Assembly (NCBI RefSeq): GCF_000515335.1
Contig: NZ_KI911563.1
Location: forward strand, 2,235,604 to 2,299,603
Direction of reading: 5' to 3'
DNA from: Cohnella panacarvi Gsoil 349
GTDB taxonomy: Bacteria; Bacillota; Bacilli; Paenibacillales; Paenibacillaceae
Length of the DNA stretch: 64,000 bases
Positions 1 through 8,912 of this stretch are shown here, in pieces. The notes under the pieces are model-generated. The model ran no database searches. It was not told the origin of the DNA and was given only the letters and a program-made list of their open reading frames with translations. Positions within the stretch are counted from its first letter, which is position 1; every line of letters begins with the position of its first letter. The translations under genes were made by a program, and so were the position numbers.

Positions 1-335
1 TTCGCACACTTTGTCCTCCACTGGAGTCGCTGTATCGGGGTTTCGCACACTTTGTCCTCCACTGGAGTCGCTGTATCGGGGTTTCGCACACTTTGTCCTC
101 CACTGGAGTCGCTGCATACCTGCAATTCTGCAGATAATCCTACCCGAAATCGCTCGTTTAACCTTTCGTCCTGCAAAATTGCAGGTATTAGTCTTGCAAA
201 CCTTCAATGGAGTCACGCGGCTAGCTATCACCTGCACATTTGCATTTAGTTGATTTAACACCTTACCGGTTCTATGAAATAGCTGTACAATCGCAGGTTC
301 TATGTCCGCTTTTCGACCCGTTCTCATCCCACATC
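1..335. repeat. 41-bp tandem repeats followed by spaced CTGCA palindromes
   Basis: Three head-to-tail copies of a 41-bp unit (starts at 1, 42 and 83, the last partial) open the window, so the array probably continues upstream. Each unit holds the small palindrome CTCCACTGGAG. Beyond it lie palindromes of the form CCTGCA-N4-TGCAGG near 118, 171, 232 and 282, about 50-60 bp apart. A related block without the tandem copies lies at 5740-6130, on the other side of the kinase/ABC operon. No credible gene is present; the short open frames here only reflect the repeat. Confidence 0.8.
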
Positions 336-367
336 ACCTATTGAAATAGGGCAGCCTATGAAATGTT

Positions 368-394
368 AAAAAAACGCCCCGCTAAGGCGGAACG
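368..394 (-). terminator. Intrinsic terminator of the ABC permease operon
   Basis: On the minus strand a GC-rich hairpin (375-394, loop TTA) is followed by seven T residues (368-374). It begins 4 nt beyond the stop codon of the permease gene and would end the four-gene operon. Confidence 0.8.
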
Positions 395-397
395 TCT

Positions 398-3118
398 TTA
401 GGACGGGATATACTTGGTCGATTCGATCGGAGACACCTTGTAGACGGATCGGGCGGTCCAGAACGTCGTCATGGCGACCGTGAACAGAATAATCGCCAGT
501 ACGATAAACAATCGCGGCGTCGGCGGGACGAAGTTCGTTCCCGCGGCATCGATTCGCCATTGAGGCTCGCAAATCGCGTAAGCGAAGTACCCGCCGGCGG
601 CATAACCGAGCAATGAACCGAAAGCGCCCGTCAGGAAGCCCTCCGTCCATATATACATGCGAAGCAGTCGCGGCGGGATGCCGATGCTTCTTAGCACGCC
701 AAGCTCCCGTTTTCTGAGCTTCGCCGCGCGAAGCGTCACGACCGCAAGACCCGTGATTCCGATTGCGAGAGCAACCAGGTTAAAGCGTTCGAACAAACTC
801 AGCAACAGTCCGATGTTAAGGAAATAACCGGCGTTCTCATTCACGGCGCTGTTAAGAGGCGATACGTTGAACCGGGCGAGCGCCGTCGCGGTATCGCTCT
901 GCCATTGCCGCGCAAGCTCGGCGTTATCGAAGCGGAGGAAGATCGCGGAATGCCGCTTTTTCGCTCTCTCTCCTAGCCGGAGAACTTCATGGGCGTTCAT
1001 CCAAATCCCAGGTTGCGCAGGATACGAGAGCCGTTCGTCGTCTACTACACCTACGATTCGCTTGCTGACCTCATGCCCATTCACATTGAACGTCACGGTC
1101 GTCGCCTCTTGCGCCCCGAACAGGCCCCAACCGCCCAGGAAGCTTAGCGCGCCGGTCGATACGATAATCGCGTCGGGATCTTCGAGCAGCGTCATCCATG
1201 GGTCGCTTGCATGGCTTTCCCCTGAATAATCGGGAACAATCGGAAGCTCGTTGGCGCTCGCGTAAGCGGCGTCGACGCCGCCTATCATGTAGCCTCTCCA
1301 CTCCGACTCCTCCCACGGAAGTCGCACGAGCGAAGCCGCTTGCGGAAACTCCTCTTGCGGAAATCCGACTTCGTTCAGCGCGACGAGCAATTGCTCCGAA
1401 GAGACAACCCGGATGTCTTCCGCATAATAATCGAAGCCGCCGGTCGCCGTTCTGCTATCCGTCTGCTCGATGAGCCGATTATTGTAGTCGGCCAGCACCG
1501 TGGAGAAGCTCGCCAAGCAAGATACGGAGCAGAAGAGAATCAATAACAGTCCCGTCCGAACCCGGTTAGCCTTCAGTTGGGACAGCCCCAAATTCAGCAT
1601 GCCGAAAGCGCCGGAAGCTCTGCGAAGCACCGCGAGCGCAATCCGGCACGTCCATTCCAGCCATCTGACCCCGGCGTAACCGATTCCAGGGACGATCAAT
1701 AGGAATGCGGTGATCGACATCGTTGCGAAGTCGCCGCCCTCGAACCAAGCCTCCCTAACGGATGGAATGGCCGTTAACGAGACAAGGAATACAACGAGCA
1801 GCAACAGTATGCCCGACAGCCCGGCATGCAGATGAGATCCTGAAGAGGTCTGCGCGACGCGTCGCTTGGCGTGGACCGTCCCCATCTCCCGATAGGAGAG
1901 CGCGCGTTGAGAGACGACCCACATGCACGCGAATACGACGCCGACCCCGAGCGACATGCCGATGATGGCCGACTCGATGAGAGTACCGGGGTTCAAGAGA
2001 AGTTCCGATTCCCCCGCGAAATCGAAAAACCGACTGTACCCTTTGACAATCCACGCCGTTAGCGCCGCACCCGCCAGTCCGCCTATCGAGCAAGCCAATC
2101 CGGCGCAATAGAGCGCTTCCAGCCGCATGATCCGCTTCAAATCCAGCCGGCTCACCCCGAGCGTACGCATCGTTCTCATTCCCGTCTTGCGCTCTTCCGC
2201 GATTAACCGGAACAGATTGATCGTCAGAATGATGCTCATGACGAACGCGTTAATGATCGGAACGCCGAAGAAATAGGCCGCGTAAGACGTCGGGTTCGCG
2301 TCCGAGGCCGTCCGGACCGCCTCTTCCTTGACGTAAACGGTCTGCCAAGGCGGCGCGGGGAAAGAGGAGCCGACCGCGCTCGTATAAGTATCTTCAGGCA
2401 GATGGAACAGCTTGCGCGCGGCATCCGCACTGACGATCGCCGTAGCCTCGGCACGCTGAACGCCGAGATACCCGGTCAGCCCCCGCTCCGCGACGACGCG
2501 GTCGACGATAAAGCCGACTTTGCGATTGTCCAAATCCAGAACGCGCACGCTGTCCCCCGGTTTGGCGTTCAACTGGTTCGCTGCAGCCGAGGAGAGGATG
2601 ATTCTGTCCTCGGCTAGCCGTTCGGGCCAGTTCAGCTCCCGCAGCCCGGGATCCCAGTCCAATGCTTGCGCCATATCTGTCCCGACGACGAGAACGCTCG
2701 GCAATAACCGTTCCGTAGACGCGTCCGATCCTCTGCTGAGCGTGAGGGCGTAAGAGATGATCGGCAGCAGGTCCGACGCCTCGCCGCTTACGGACTGCAG
2801 CATGGACCGCATATCTTCCGGTTCGTAATAATGGTTCGGTAGAACGGGTTGTTGGATCGCTGGAACTTCGTAAGCGATATTGCCGAGATGTTCCCTGACG
2901 AACCGATCCGTACTCGCGGAATAAGTCGTCAGCATGGACAGCAACGGCGTTATCAACGCGGTGCTGATCGACAGACCGACGATCGTCAGCAACGTTGTCG
3001 GCTTGTTCAGCAATGCCTCTCTTGCGGCGATGCGCCGAATATGGGGAAAACGAAGGTTTAGCCATACGACGTATAGCAGCAATAGGACGAGCGGCGTCAA
3101 TCCGATAAGCAGCATCAT
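398..3118 (-). CDS. ABC transporter permease with two FtsX-type domains
   Basis: A 906-residue membrane protein, probably the transmembrane half of a MacB/LolCDE-type ABC exporter or mechanotransmitter. One membrane helix lies near the N-terminus. A large extracytoplasmic stretch (about 50-290) precedes an FtsX-like helix group near 290-400, whose cytoplasmic segment carries RTLGVSRLDLKRI. Further helices follow near 430-520, then a second extracytoplasmic region, then a C-terminal FtsX group with LRSIGIPPRLLRMYI. Such double-FtsX proteins of 800-900 residues are usual for Bacillota. The start overlaps the stop of the ATPase gene by 4 bp (ATGA), so the two are probably translationally coupled. 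The substrate cannot be read from the sequence; the neighbouring two-component system suggests an envelope-stress or antimicrobial-peptide role, which is inference. Confidence 0.88.
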   Translation of the reverse strand: MMLLIGLTPLVLLLLYVVWLNLRFPHIRRIAAREALLNKPTTLLTIVGLSISTALITPLLSMLTTYSASTDRFVREHLGNIAYEVPAIQQPVLPNHYYEPEDMRSMLQSVSGEASDLLPIISYALTLSRGSDASTERLLPSVLVVGTDMAQALDWDPGLRELNWPERLAEDRIILSSAAANQLNAKPGDSVRVLDLDNRKVGFIVDRVVAERGLTGYLGVQRAEATAIVSADAARKLFHLPEDTYTSAVGSSFPAPPWQTVYVKEEAVRTASDANPTSYAAYFFGVPIINAFVMSIILTINLFRLIAEERKTGMRTMRTLGVSRLDLKRIMRLEALYCAGLACSIGGLAGAALTAWIVKGYSRFFDFAGESELLLNPGTLIESAIIGMSLGVGVVFACMWVVSQRALSYREMGTVHAKRRVAQTSSGSHLHAGLSGILLLLVVFLVSLTAIPSVREAWFEGGDFATMSITAFLLIVPGIGYAGVRWLEWTCRIALAVLRRASGAFGMLNLGLSQLKANRVRTGLLLILFCSVSCLASFSTVLADYNNRLIEQTDSRTATGGFDYYAEDIRVVSSEQLLVALNEVGFPQEEFPQAASLVRLPWEESEWRGYMIGGVDAAYASANELPIVPDYSGESHASDPWMTLLEDPDAIIVSTGALSFLGGWGLFGAQEATTVTFNVNGHEVSKRIVGVVDDERLSYPAQPGIWMNAHEVLRLGERAKKRHSAIFLRFDNAELARQWQSDTATALARFNVSPLNSAVNENAGYFLNIGLLLSLFERFNLVALAIGITGLAVVTLRAAKLRKRELGVLRSIGIPPRLLRMYIWTEGFLTGAFGSLLGYAAGGYFAYAICEPQWRIDAAGTNFVPPTPRLFIVLAIILFTVAMTTFWTARSVYKVSPIESTKYIPS

Positions 3119-3840
3119 GGCGTCAGGGCCCTCTCCTCCGCAGAAACAGACCGACGCTCCGATATGAGCTTGCCGTTGTCCATGTACAGCGTACGGTGGG
3201 CGTAACCCGACACCTTCGGGTTATGGGTCACGATAACGAAGGAAATCCCGTCGTGCCGGTTGATATGATCGATCAAATCCATGACCATCGCATTGCTGTC
3301 GCCATCGAGCGCCCCCGTAGGCTCGTCCGCGAATACGATTCTCGGCTGGTGCACGATCGCCCGCGCCAAGGCGACGCGTTGCTGCTGCCCGCCCGACAAT
3401 TCGTCCGGGCGATGGTTCGCCCGGTCTCTGAGACCGACCCGCGTCAGCGCTTGAAGCGACCTCTCTCTCGCAGCCGATCTGGCGACTCCGTTGCATAGAA
3501 GCGGAAGCTCGACGTTCTCGACCGCGCTAAGCACGGGCACCAGGTTATAAAATTGAAAGACGAAGCCGAGGTACTTCGCGCGAAAAGCGTCCCGTGCCCG
3601 TTCGGCAAGTCCGGAAACCTGAAATCCTTCCATCCGAACGCTCCCCGAGGTGACGTCGTCCATGCCGGCCAGACAGTTGAGCAGCGTCGTTTTGCCGCAA
3701 CCGGACGGTCCCATAATCGAGACGATCTCGCCGCGGCGCAGCTCGAAATTTACGTTCTTTACCGCTTCGATCGCTTGATCTCCGATTCCGTATATTTTGC
3801 GAACGGCTTGCGCTTCGAGCAGTACTGGCTGATCCTTCAT
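3115..3840 (-). CDS. ABC transporter ATP-binding protein (LolD/MacB type)
   Basis: A 241-residue ATPase that should power the adjacent FtsX permease. Visible motifs are Walker A GPSGCGKTT near residue 43, a Q-loop (FVFQFYNLVP), the signature LSGGQQQRV, Walker B IVFADEPTGALD and the H-loop VTHN. The GALD sequence after Walker B and the length near 230-240 are typical of the LolD/MacB/BceA group. The start is the ATG with GAGGGA upstream; the gene follows the kinase gene after 29 nt. It belongs to the operon regulator-kinase-ATPase-permease. Confidence 0.92.
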   Translation of the reverse strand: MKDQPVLLEAQAVRKIYGIGDQAIEAVKNVNFELRRGEIVSIMGPSGCGKTTLLNCLAGMDDVTSGSVRMEGFQVSGLAERARDAFRAKYLGFVFQFYNLVPVLSAVENVELPLLCNGVARSAARERSLQALTRVGLRDRANHRPDELSGGQQQRVALARAIVHQPRIVFADEPTGALDGDSNAMVMDLIDHINRHDGISFVIVTHNPKVSGYAHRTLYMDNGKLISERRSVSAEERALTP

Positions 3841-3869
3841 GCCGATTCCCTCGTTTCACAATGAATGGG

Positions 3870-4889
3870 TTACGCTGCCGGAAAGACGGGAAGCCTCAGC
3901 ACGAACACCGTACCGCTTCCGATCTCGCTTGCGACGTTCAACGTGCCGCCGTGCGCTTCGACGAATTGCTTGGCGATCGCGAGACCTAGGCCGGTCCCGC
4001 CCGCCGAACGGCTGCGGGAGTCATCCGCGCGGTTAAACCGGTGGAAAATATACGGCAGCTTATCGGCCGCGATGCCAGGTCCCGTATCCGCAACCTCGAT
4101 CCGAATGAAGCCGTCCGCCTCCGCGCTTTGCCGAATCTCGACTTTGCCGCCTTCCGGCGTATAACGAATCGCGTTGCCGATCAAGTTGATCAGCGTCTGC
4201 TTCATGCGCGACGGATCGCAGTAGACCTCGCACGCCAAGGCGTCCAGTTCGCCGAGTCCGATCCTTTTCTCTTCCGCTTCCACCGAGAGGATATCGACGA
4301 CTTCCCGAAGAACGAGGTTGATATCGATCCATTCGCGATCGAGCCGCAGCTTCCCCGCTTCGGCCAAGCTGAGCTGCTGCAGCTCTTGGATGAGCCGCGA
4401 CATCCGCTTCGTCTCGTCGAGCAGGGAGACGAGGTTCTCTCGCTTAGGCTCCATCGCGCCTTTAAGCATCGTCTCCAGATGTCCGCGCAAGATCGCCACA
4501 GGGGTCCGCAGCTCGTGCGCCGCGTCCGAGACGAGCCGACTGCGCGCTTCTTCCCCTTGGATCCATTCCCTCGAAACCCGATTGAACAAGACGGCCAATT
4601 CGGCGATTTCGTCCCCGCCGCCGACTTGGATATCCTTCTCTATGCCGGTTAGCGATACTTGACGCGCCTCGGCGACGAGCTGCTGCATCCGGCTCGCGAG
4701 CAGTTGCGCGACCCACAACGCTGCCGCTCCAAGAAGAAGAAAGAGAAATAGCAGAATAAGCGCATATTGCAGGGAACGACTACCTGCGTCTCCATGGCTC
4801 CCCCACGCGTATCCGAGCAATAGCGCGGCGATTGCGGTAAGGGTCGCCACGATTCCAATGGTAACGGCAAGCTTCGCGCGCAGCTTCAT
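3870..4889 (-). CDS. Sensor histidine kinase with two membrane helices and a very short external loop
   Basis: A 339-residue two-component kinase. Helices lie at about 8-27 and 40-66, separated by only about 12 residues, so it has no real extracellular sensor domain and may sense within the membrane or through the partner ABC transporter. A HAMP-like linker (about 66-118) is followed by the DHp box SDAAHELRTPVAIL, whose His is the expected phosphorylation site. The ATPase domain shows an N-box (LINLIGNAIRYTP), a DTGPGIA box and GTGLGLAIAK. Its start overlaps the response regulator stop by 4 bp (ATGA). The cognate partner is almost surely that regulator. Confidence 0.92.
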   Translation of the reverse strand: MKLRAKLAVTIGIVATLTAIAALLLGYAWGSHGDAGSRSLQYALILLFLFLLLGAAALWVAQLLASRMQQLVAEARQVSLTGIEKDIQVGGGDEIAELAVLFNRVSREWIQGEEARSRLVSDAAHELRTPVAILRGHLETMLKGAMEPKRENLVSLLDETKRMSRLIQELQQLSLAEAGKLRLDREWIDINLVLREVVDILSVEAEEKRIGLGELDALACEVYCDPSRMKQTLINLIGNAIRYTPEGGKVEIRQSAEADGFIRIEVADTGPGIAADKLPYIFHRFNRADDSRSRSAGGTGLGLAIAKQFVEAHGGTLNVASEIGSGTVFVLRLPVFPAA

Positions 4890-5617
4890 TGGGCATCACC
4901 GAACTTGTAGCCTACGCCGTGAACCGTCACGATGTATGCCGGATTGGAAAAGTCCGTCTCGATCTTCCGCCGGATGTTCCGAATATGCGTGTCGATCGTC
5001 CGCTCGTAGCCGGTATACTCTTCGCCGAGCGCGATTTCAAGCAAATCCAGACGGCTGTACACGCGCCCCGGGGACTGCGCCAGCGTCCGCAGAATCTTGA
5101 ACTCCGTCGGCGTGAACGGGACCGGCTGCCCTTGCACGCTGACCGCATGCTTGGGCAAGTCGATCGTCAACCCTCCCCGTTGCAGAAGTTCGTCGGACTT
5201 CCGCTCCGCTGCCGCATTCCGGTGCGGCTGGGATTGCGTGCGTCTAAGCACGACGCGAATACGCGCCTCCAGTTCCCGAATGGAGAACGGCTTCGTCATG
5301 TAATCGTCCGCGCCCAGTTCCAGTCCGAGCAGCTTGTCGACTTCCTCCGCCTTCGCGGTCAGGAAGATGACCGGCACCTGCGAGAAACTCCGGATTTGCC
5401 GACACGTATCCAGTCCGTTCATGCCCGGCATCATCCAATCGAGCAGCACCAGATCGACGTTCGGCGCCTGCCGCAGCTTCTCCAGCGCCTCTACGCCGCT
5501 TAATGCCTCCACGACTCGATACCCGTCGTTGCGCAAATAGCTGGCTATGAACGCAATCATCTTCTCTTCGTCGTCGACGACGAGAATCGTCGCTTTCGTC
5601 TCGACATAGTTGTTCAC
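4886..5617 (-). CDS. OmpR/PhoB-family response regulator (GTG start)
   Basis: A 243-residue transcription factor, first gene of the operon. The receiver domain (about 9-122) has the acidic pair DDEE, the phosphoacceptor in LLDWMMPGMNG, the switch residue in FLTAKAEE and the conserved Lys in DDYMTKPF. The C-terminal winged helix (about 145-243) ends with the typical DTHIRNIRRKI...VHGVGYKF pattern. The start is GTG, with only a modest upstream AGGCG. It probably controls its own operon or the downstream transporter. A piece of a related regulator gene survives at 8675-8727. Confidence 0.92.
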   Translation of the reverse strand: MNNYVETKATILVVDDEEKMIAFIASYLRNDGYRVVEALSGVEALEKLRQAPNVDLVLLDWMMPGMNGLDTCRQIRSFSQVPVIFLTAKAEEVDKLLGLELGADDYMTKPFSIRELEARIRVVLRRTQSQPHRNAAAERKSDELLQRGGLTIDLPKHAVSVQGQPVPFTPTEFKILRTLAQSPGRVYSRLDLLEIALGEEYTGYERTIDTHIRNIRRKIETDFSNPAYIVTVHGVGYKFGDAQ

Positions 5618-6347
5618 GTTATGCGCCTCATCTCTCGCTTGATCCGAAACCTATTTACTCTCCATTGTACAGGATAAATATGAAGAAATTATCAAGAGAC
5701 CTACAAGAAAATCAACCTTACATTTACAAACCGCTCCATCGGGGGTGCGCACACTTTGTCCTCCTCTGGAGTCGCTGCACCTGCAATTCTGCAGTTAATC
5801 CTACTCGAAAGCGCTCGTTTATCCCCTCATCCTGCAAAATTACAGGTATTAGTCCTGCAAACCCTCAATGGAGTCACGCAGCTCGCTATCACCTGCACAT
5901 TTGCATTTATGGACTTAACACCTTACCGGTTCCATGAAATAGCTGTACGATCGCAGGTTCTATCGCAGGTTCTATTGGTTGGCGGAGAAAGTGGGGTTCA
6001 CTCCGTCGCTGTGCGGACGTATTCACGGTCACACGATAGCGACTATCACGCTAGCACCTACGAATATCCCCCCGGGTATGTCTGTTTACGATCCGTTCTC
6101 ATCCCACACCACCCTATTAAAATAAGCAGCTTCTAACCCCCCATTTTATACTTTCCGATAGGTTAAAAAAATCCTTGCCTATCAAGAGACCTCAATATCC
6201 TCGTGTCTTTGGAACTATAGACAATTTTATGGTACGAAATATACAATATGGTTTGTCTCTTCATTTTATGTAAATTTGTAGTAATAAATGAACATAATTC
6301 GACTTTATTCGCTAATTCAAACCTAGATTCGGAGGCCGTCGATCGGT
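5618..6347. other. Intergenic region: repeat block and promoter of the binding-protein gene
   Basis: This 730-bp stretch separates the divergent operon and binding-protein gene. It holds the repeat block at about 5740-6130, framed by two exact copies of the 12-mer ATCAAGAGACCT (5691-5702 and 6181-6192). The AT-rich stretch 6188-6345 is the leader and presumed promoter of the binding-protein gene, and is nearly repeated at 8728-8895. No coding sequence is convincing here. Confidence 0.7.
5740..6130. repeat. Second copy of the repeat block found at 1-335
   Basis: The segment matches 83-350 closely in order and spacing: a GCACACTTTGTCCTCC stretch, CTGCA palindromes, a CCTTACCGGTT segment, then CGTTCTCATCCCACA. 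It has an extra stretch of about 110 bp near 5966-6075. It keeps one, not three, of the 41-bp units. With the block at 1-335 it frames the 5.2-kb regulator-kinase-ABC operon in direct orientation. Confidence 0.75.
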
Positions 6348-7637
6348 ATGCCAAAGTTCGCAATTGTTATCGTCGCATTGTTAATGCTCGTCCTGGCAGG
6401 CTGTCAGATTTCAAAGGACAAACAGGTTACGCTCACCGTGAATTATCCGTCCGCCGAGCAATTCAACCTGATGTACGGCAATGCTTTTAAAACGAAATTT
6501 CCCCGCATTAACGTTCAAGTCGTCCAAGACGATGCGAACCAGGCCGGACCTACCGATGTCATGTATTTGAACGGCCTGGATCTGTATAAGCAAGCGGTAG
6601 AGAAAGGTCAATTGCTCAACCTGTCGCAGTTACAGAAGGGTAAAGGGCTTTCGGACAAGCTATCCCCGATTGTCACCGATTTGATCGGCGCCGCATCGCC
6701 GGACGGTCAGCTATACGGACTGGCGCCTACTTTTCATACCCAAGCGCTCTATTACAATAAGAAACTATTCGATCAGTATAAATTGCCGTATCCAACGAAT
6801 GGCATGAGCTGGAAGGAAGTGATTCAGCTCGCCATGCGGTTTCCGACAAAGGCTCAAGACGGCAAGCCGTTGTACGGGTTCCAAATGAATTATTACAAAG
6901 AGGTCACCCTGAACTTGATTCTTCGCATGGGAGAGACGCAGCAGATTCCCTTCATCGATCCCAAGACGAGCAATGTGACGATGAACACGGATCAATGGCG
7001 CGAGATATGGACCTATGCCATAGAGGCTTTCCGGGCTGGCGTCGTGTTCGACAAGGACAAAGACCAGGTAAATAAGGAAGTCAGTCAAGCTCCGGCATTT
7101 TTCACGCAGCAAGCGGCGATGACAGTCGGTTCCCAGAACACGGCGTATAATTTCGAACCTTATTCCCAGATGCCGGATGGCGGGGGATCGATCGATTGGG
7201 GTGTAGTCTCCGTACCGGTCAACCCCGAGAATCCTGAATATTCCACCGCGTATGAGTTGTTCGATATTTTCGGCATATCGGCAGCATCCCAACACCGGGA
7301 AGAAGCGGCCAAGCTTGTTGATTTCATCGTCAGTGATTCTACGAATAATCGGCCCCTCGCGCAGGCGCAGCCGAATTACGGCTTGCCCGCCGTTATAGAA
7401 GACATCAGTCCGATCGCCGGACACGATCTGTCTCCACTGTACGCGCTTAAAGCTCAGTCCAATCAAGTTGACCCCTATTCGGCGATGAACATCGATGTGA
7501 TCAACGCATTTAAAGCGGTGGCGCAAGGCTTTGTCGATCGCGCGATTGCGGGCGAGCTGACGATCGAAGAGGCGCTTGAGCAAGTGGAGCAACAAGGCCA
7601 AGCGGCAGTCGACGAGGCGATGGCTGGATTAAAATAG
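6348..7637 (+). CDS. Extracellular solute-binding lipoprotein (family 1), without cognate permeases
   Basis: A 429-residue substrate-binding protein of a carbohydrate-type ABC importer. The N-terminus is a lipoprotein signal (hydrophobic stretch, then LVLAGC with Cys near residue 19). The mature part has the family 1 pattern: TDVMYLNGLDLYKQAVEKGQL (domain I), the segment GLAPTFHTQALYYNKKLFD, and a C-terminal helix region of AVDEAM type. Length is usual for the family. No permease or ATPase gene lies beside it; the next genes encode three secreted paralogues. The upstream GGAGG is about 13 nt from the ATG. The ligand is unknown, and the gene could be a remnant of a larger locus or act with a distant transporter. 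Confidence 0.85.
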   Translation: MPKFAIVIVALLMLVLAGCQISKDKQVTLTVNYPSAEQFNLMYGNAFKTKFPRINVQVVQDDANQAGPTDVMYLNGLDLYKQAVEKGQLLNLSQLQKGKGLSDKLSPIVTDLIGAASPDGQLYGLAPTFHTQALYYNKKLFDQYKLPYPTNGMSWKEVIQLAMRFPTKAQDGKPLYGFQMNYYKEVTLNLILRMGETQQIPFIDPKTSNVTMNTDQWREIWTYAIEAFRAGVVFDKDKDQVNKEVSQAPAFFTQQAAMTVGSQNTAYNFEPYSQMPDGGGSIDWGVVSVPVNPENPEYSTAYELFDIFGISAASQHREEAAKLVDFIVSDSTNNRPLAQAQPNYGLPAVIEDISPIAGHDLSPLYALKAQSNQVDPYSAMNIDVINAFKAVAQGFVDRAIAGELTIEEALEQVEQQGQAAVDEAMAGLK

Positions 7638-7714
7638 GAGGTGAGAGAAGCGAATTTACCGTTGCAAACCATCATTAGTCGCAGAATAAGACGACAAAAG
7701 GAGAGAATTAAATC

Positions 7715-8497
7715 ATGTTGACAACAGTAAGGTATAAATTCGGAAAAATGGCTTTGGCATTCATGATGGCAGCGTCGTTGCTTGTAGCAGCCATTCCTGC
7801 TTCGGCCGAAATAAGTGGAGCTACCAACATTACAAATCTCCAAGTCTCATATACCGATGATACCCACAGGCAAATTGTTGCCACTTCTAGAGCGGTCTCA
7901 ACTAGGCCTAAGAGAACAACTATGAAAATGATCAACTTTGTTACAAGCATAGACCCATACGGGCCTGATGACAGAACAGTCATTTCCGACTCGGATATGG
8001 ACGGTATTATCGATTGGACGTCAAAGAGATATCGTGCCGACAGAGGATACCGTATAAAAAGTTCCATAGATGTATCTTATTTAAATGGACTAAACGACTT
8101 TTTCATTAGAGATTACTTTTGGGATCCGAAGAATGAAATAGAACCGAAGGTCTCGAAGCCATTCAGACAATCGCTTTCGTTAAATCCGACCAAAGCGATT
8201 GGTTATTTTGAATACGCTAATGCGTCAAAAACAAATGTTGTCGCTAAAGTAGCTGCCAGCACGACAAGAACCAATTACGAGTATATTTATTTTAGTGCAA
8301 AGGTCTCTGAGAAGGGCTTTGGACAAACAGACGGCGTTTCGTTGGTTATTCCGAATGGAGATACATCGATTGAATGGGAGTCTTTATTACACAACGGGGA
8401 CATCGAAATGGATCTTGAGTATAGCTTCTCTCTTCGCTTTAAAGATGGCAAATACGATGTAGTAATGGGCACGAGGAAATGGAGTCCGGTTTACTAA
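7715..8497 (+). CDS. Secreted protein of unknown function, paralogue 1 (C-terminally shortened)
   Basis: A 260-residue protein with a clear Sec signal peptide (positive N-terminus, helix near 10-26, cleavage after AIPASA). I do not recognise the family. The mature part contains SDSDMDGIIDW, which resembles a DxDxDG calcium-binding loop, and the shared tract YFEYANASKTNVVAKVAAST. It is the first of three tandem paralogues. Compared with paralogue 3 it stops early: a stop codon follows WSPVY, and the downstream DNA still carries the sequence that encodes the C-terminal tail of paralogue 3. AGGAGAG lies upstream of the ATG. Confidence 0.8.
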   Translation: MLTTVRYKFGKMALAFMMAASLLVAAIPASAEISGATNITNLQVSYTDDTHRQIVATSRAVSTRPKRTTMKMINFVTSIDPYGPDDRTVISDSDMDGIIDWTSKRYRADRGYRIKSSIDVSYLNGLNDFFIRDYFWDPKNEIEPKVSKPFRQSLSLNPTKAIGYFEYANASKTNVVAKVAASTTRTNYEYIYFSAKVSEKGFGQTDGVSLVIPNGDTSIEWESLLHNGDIEMDLEYSFSLRFKDGKYDVVMGTRKWSPVY

Positions 8498-8593
8498 TAA
8501 TAGAGTTCTTCAACCGTTGGACGTACCTTATGTTTTGAAAGGGATCTAGTAGGGTATTAAAGGAACTTGTGACGGTCTTCTTCAGCGCGTGAA

Positions 8594-8625
8594 GCAGCCT
8601 TGCCCATTCCGGCAGGCTGCTTTTT
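8594..8625 (+). terminator. Intrinsic terminator after paralogue 1
   Basis: Hairpin of 10-11 bp (8594-8620) followed by five T residues. The same terminator with its flanks recurs at 10702-10733, showing that the 3' region was duplicated along with the gene. Confidence 0.85.
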
Positions 8626-8674
8626 ACGTTGGCAAGGCAACAGAATGAAGCTCGGAGACTCGTCGCTCACTTCC

Positions 8675-8727
8675 GCCCCTAACTCCAGCCCGAGCAGCTT
8701 GTCGACCTCCTCCCTCTTCGCGGTCAG
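8675..8727 (-). pseudogene. Remnant of a response regulator gene
   Basis: The minus strand reads LTAKREEVDKLLGLELGA, matching the receiver-domain stretch of the regulator encoded at 4886-5617 (DNA match to about 5312-5361). The match ends abruptly on both sides: at 8728 it joins a copy of the binding-protein promoter region. It marks a recombination scar, not a working gene. Confidence 0.75.
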
Positions 8728-8912
8728 AGACCTAAATATCCTCATGCCTTTGGAACTATAGACAATTTTCTGGTACTAAATATACAATATGGATTGATGC
8801 TTCATTTAATGTTAATTTATAGAAATAAAAAGGCAGTATTCGACTTTATTCGCTAATGCTAATTCAAACCTAGTTTTGATTCGCAGGCCATCGAAAAGGA
8901 GAGAATTAAATC
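8728..8912 (+). promoter_or_regulatory. Duplicated leader/promoter region before paralogue 2
   Basis: About 160 bp match the region 6188-6345 upstream of the binding-protein gene, including GGAACTATAGACAATTTT and the TTCGACTTTATTCGCTAAT stretch. It ends in AAAGGAGAGAATTAAATC, the ribosome-binding region shared by all three paralogues. Paralogue 2 may therefore share control with the binding protein. No -35/-10 pair is assigned with certainty. Confidence 0.6.

Noticed and set aside
5740..6130. Insertion sequence
   Set aside because: There is no transposase frame and no terminal inverted repeat pair; the 12-bp flanking copies are suggestive but are longer than common target duplications, so it is called only a repeat.
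8557..8745. Small protein beginning MRIFRSLTAKREEV
   Set aside because: It is the response regulator remnant read across a terminator and a recombination joint; no ribosome binding site.
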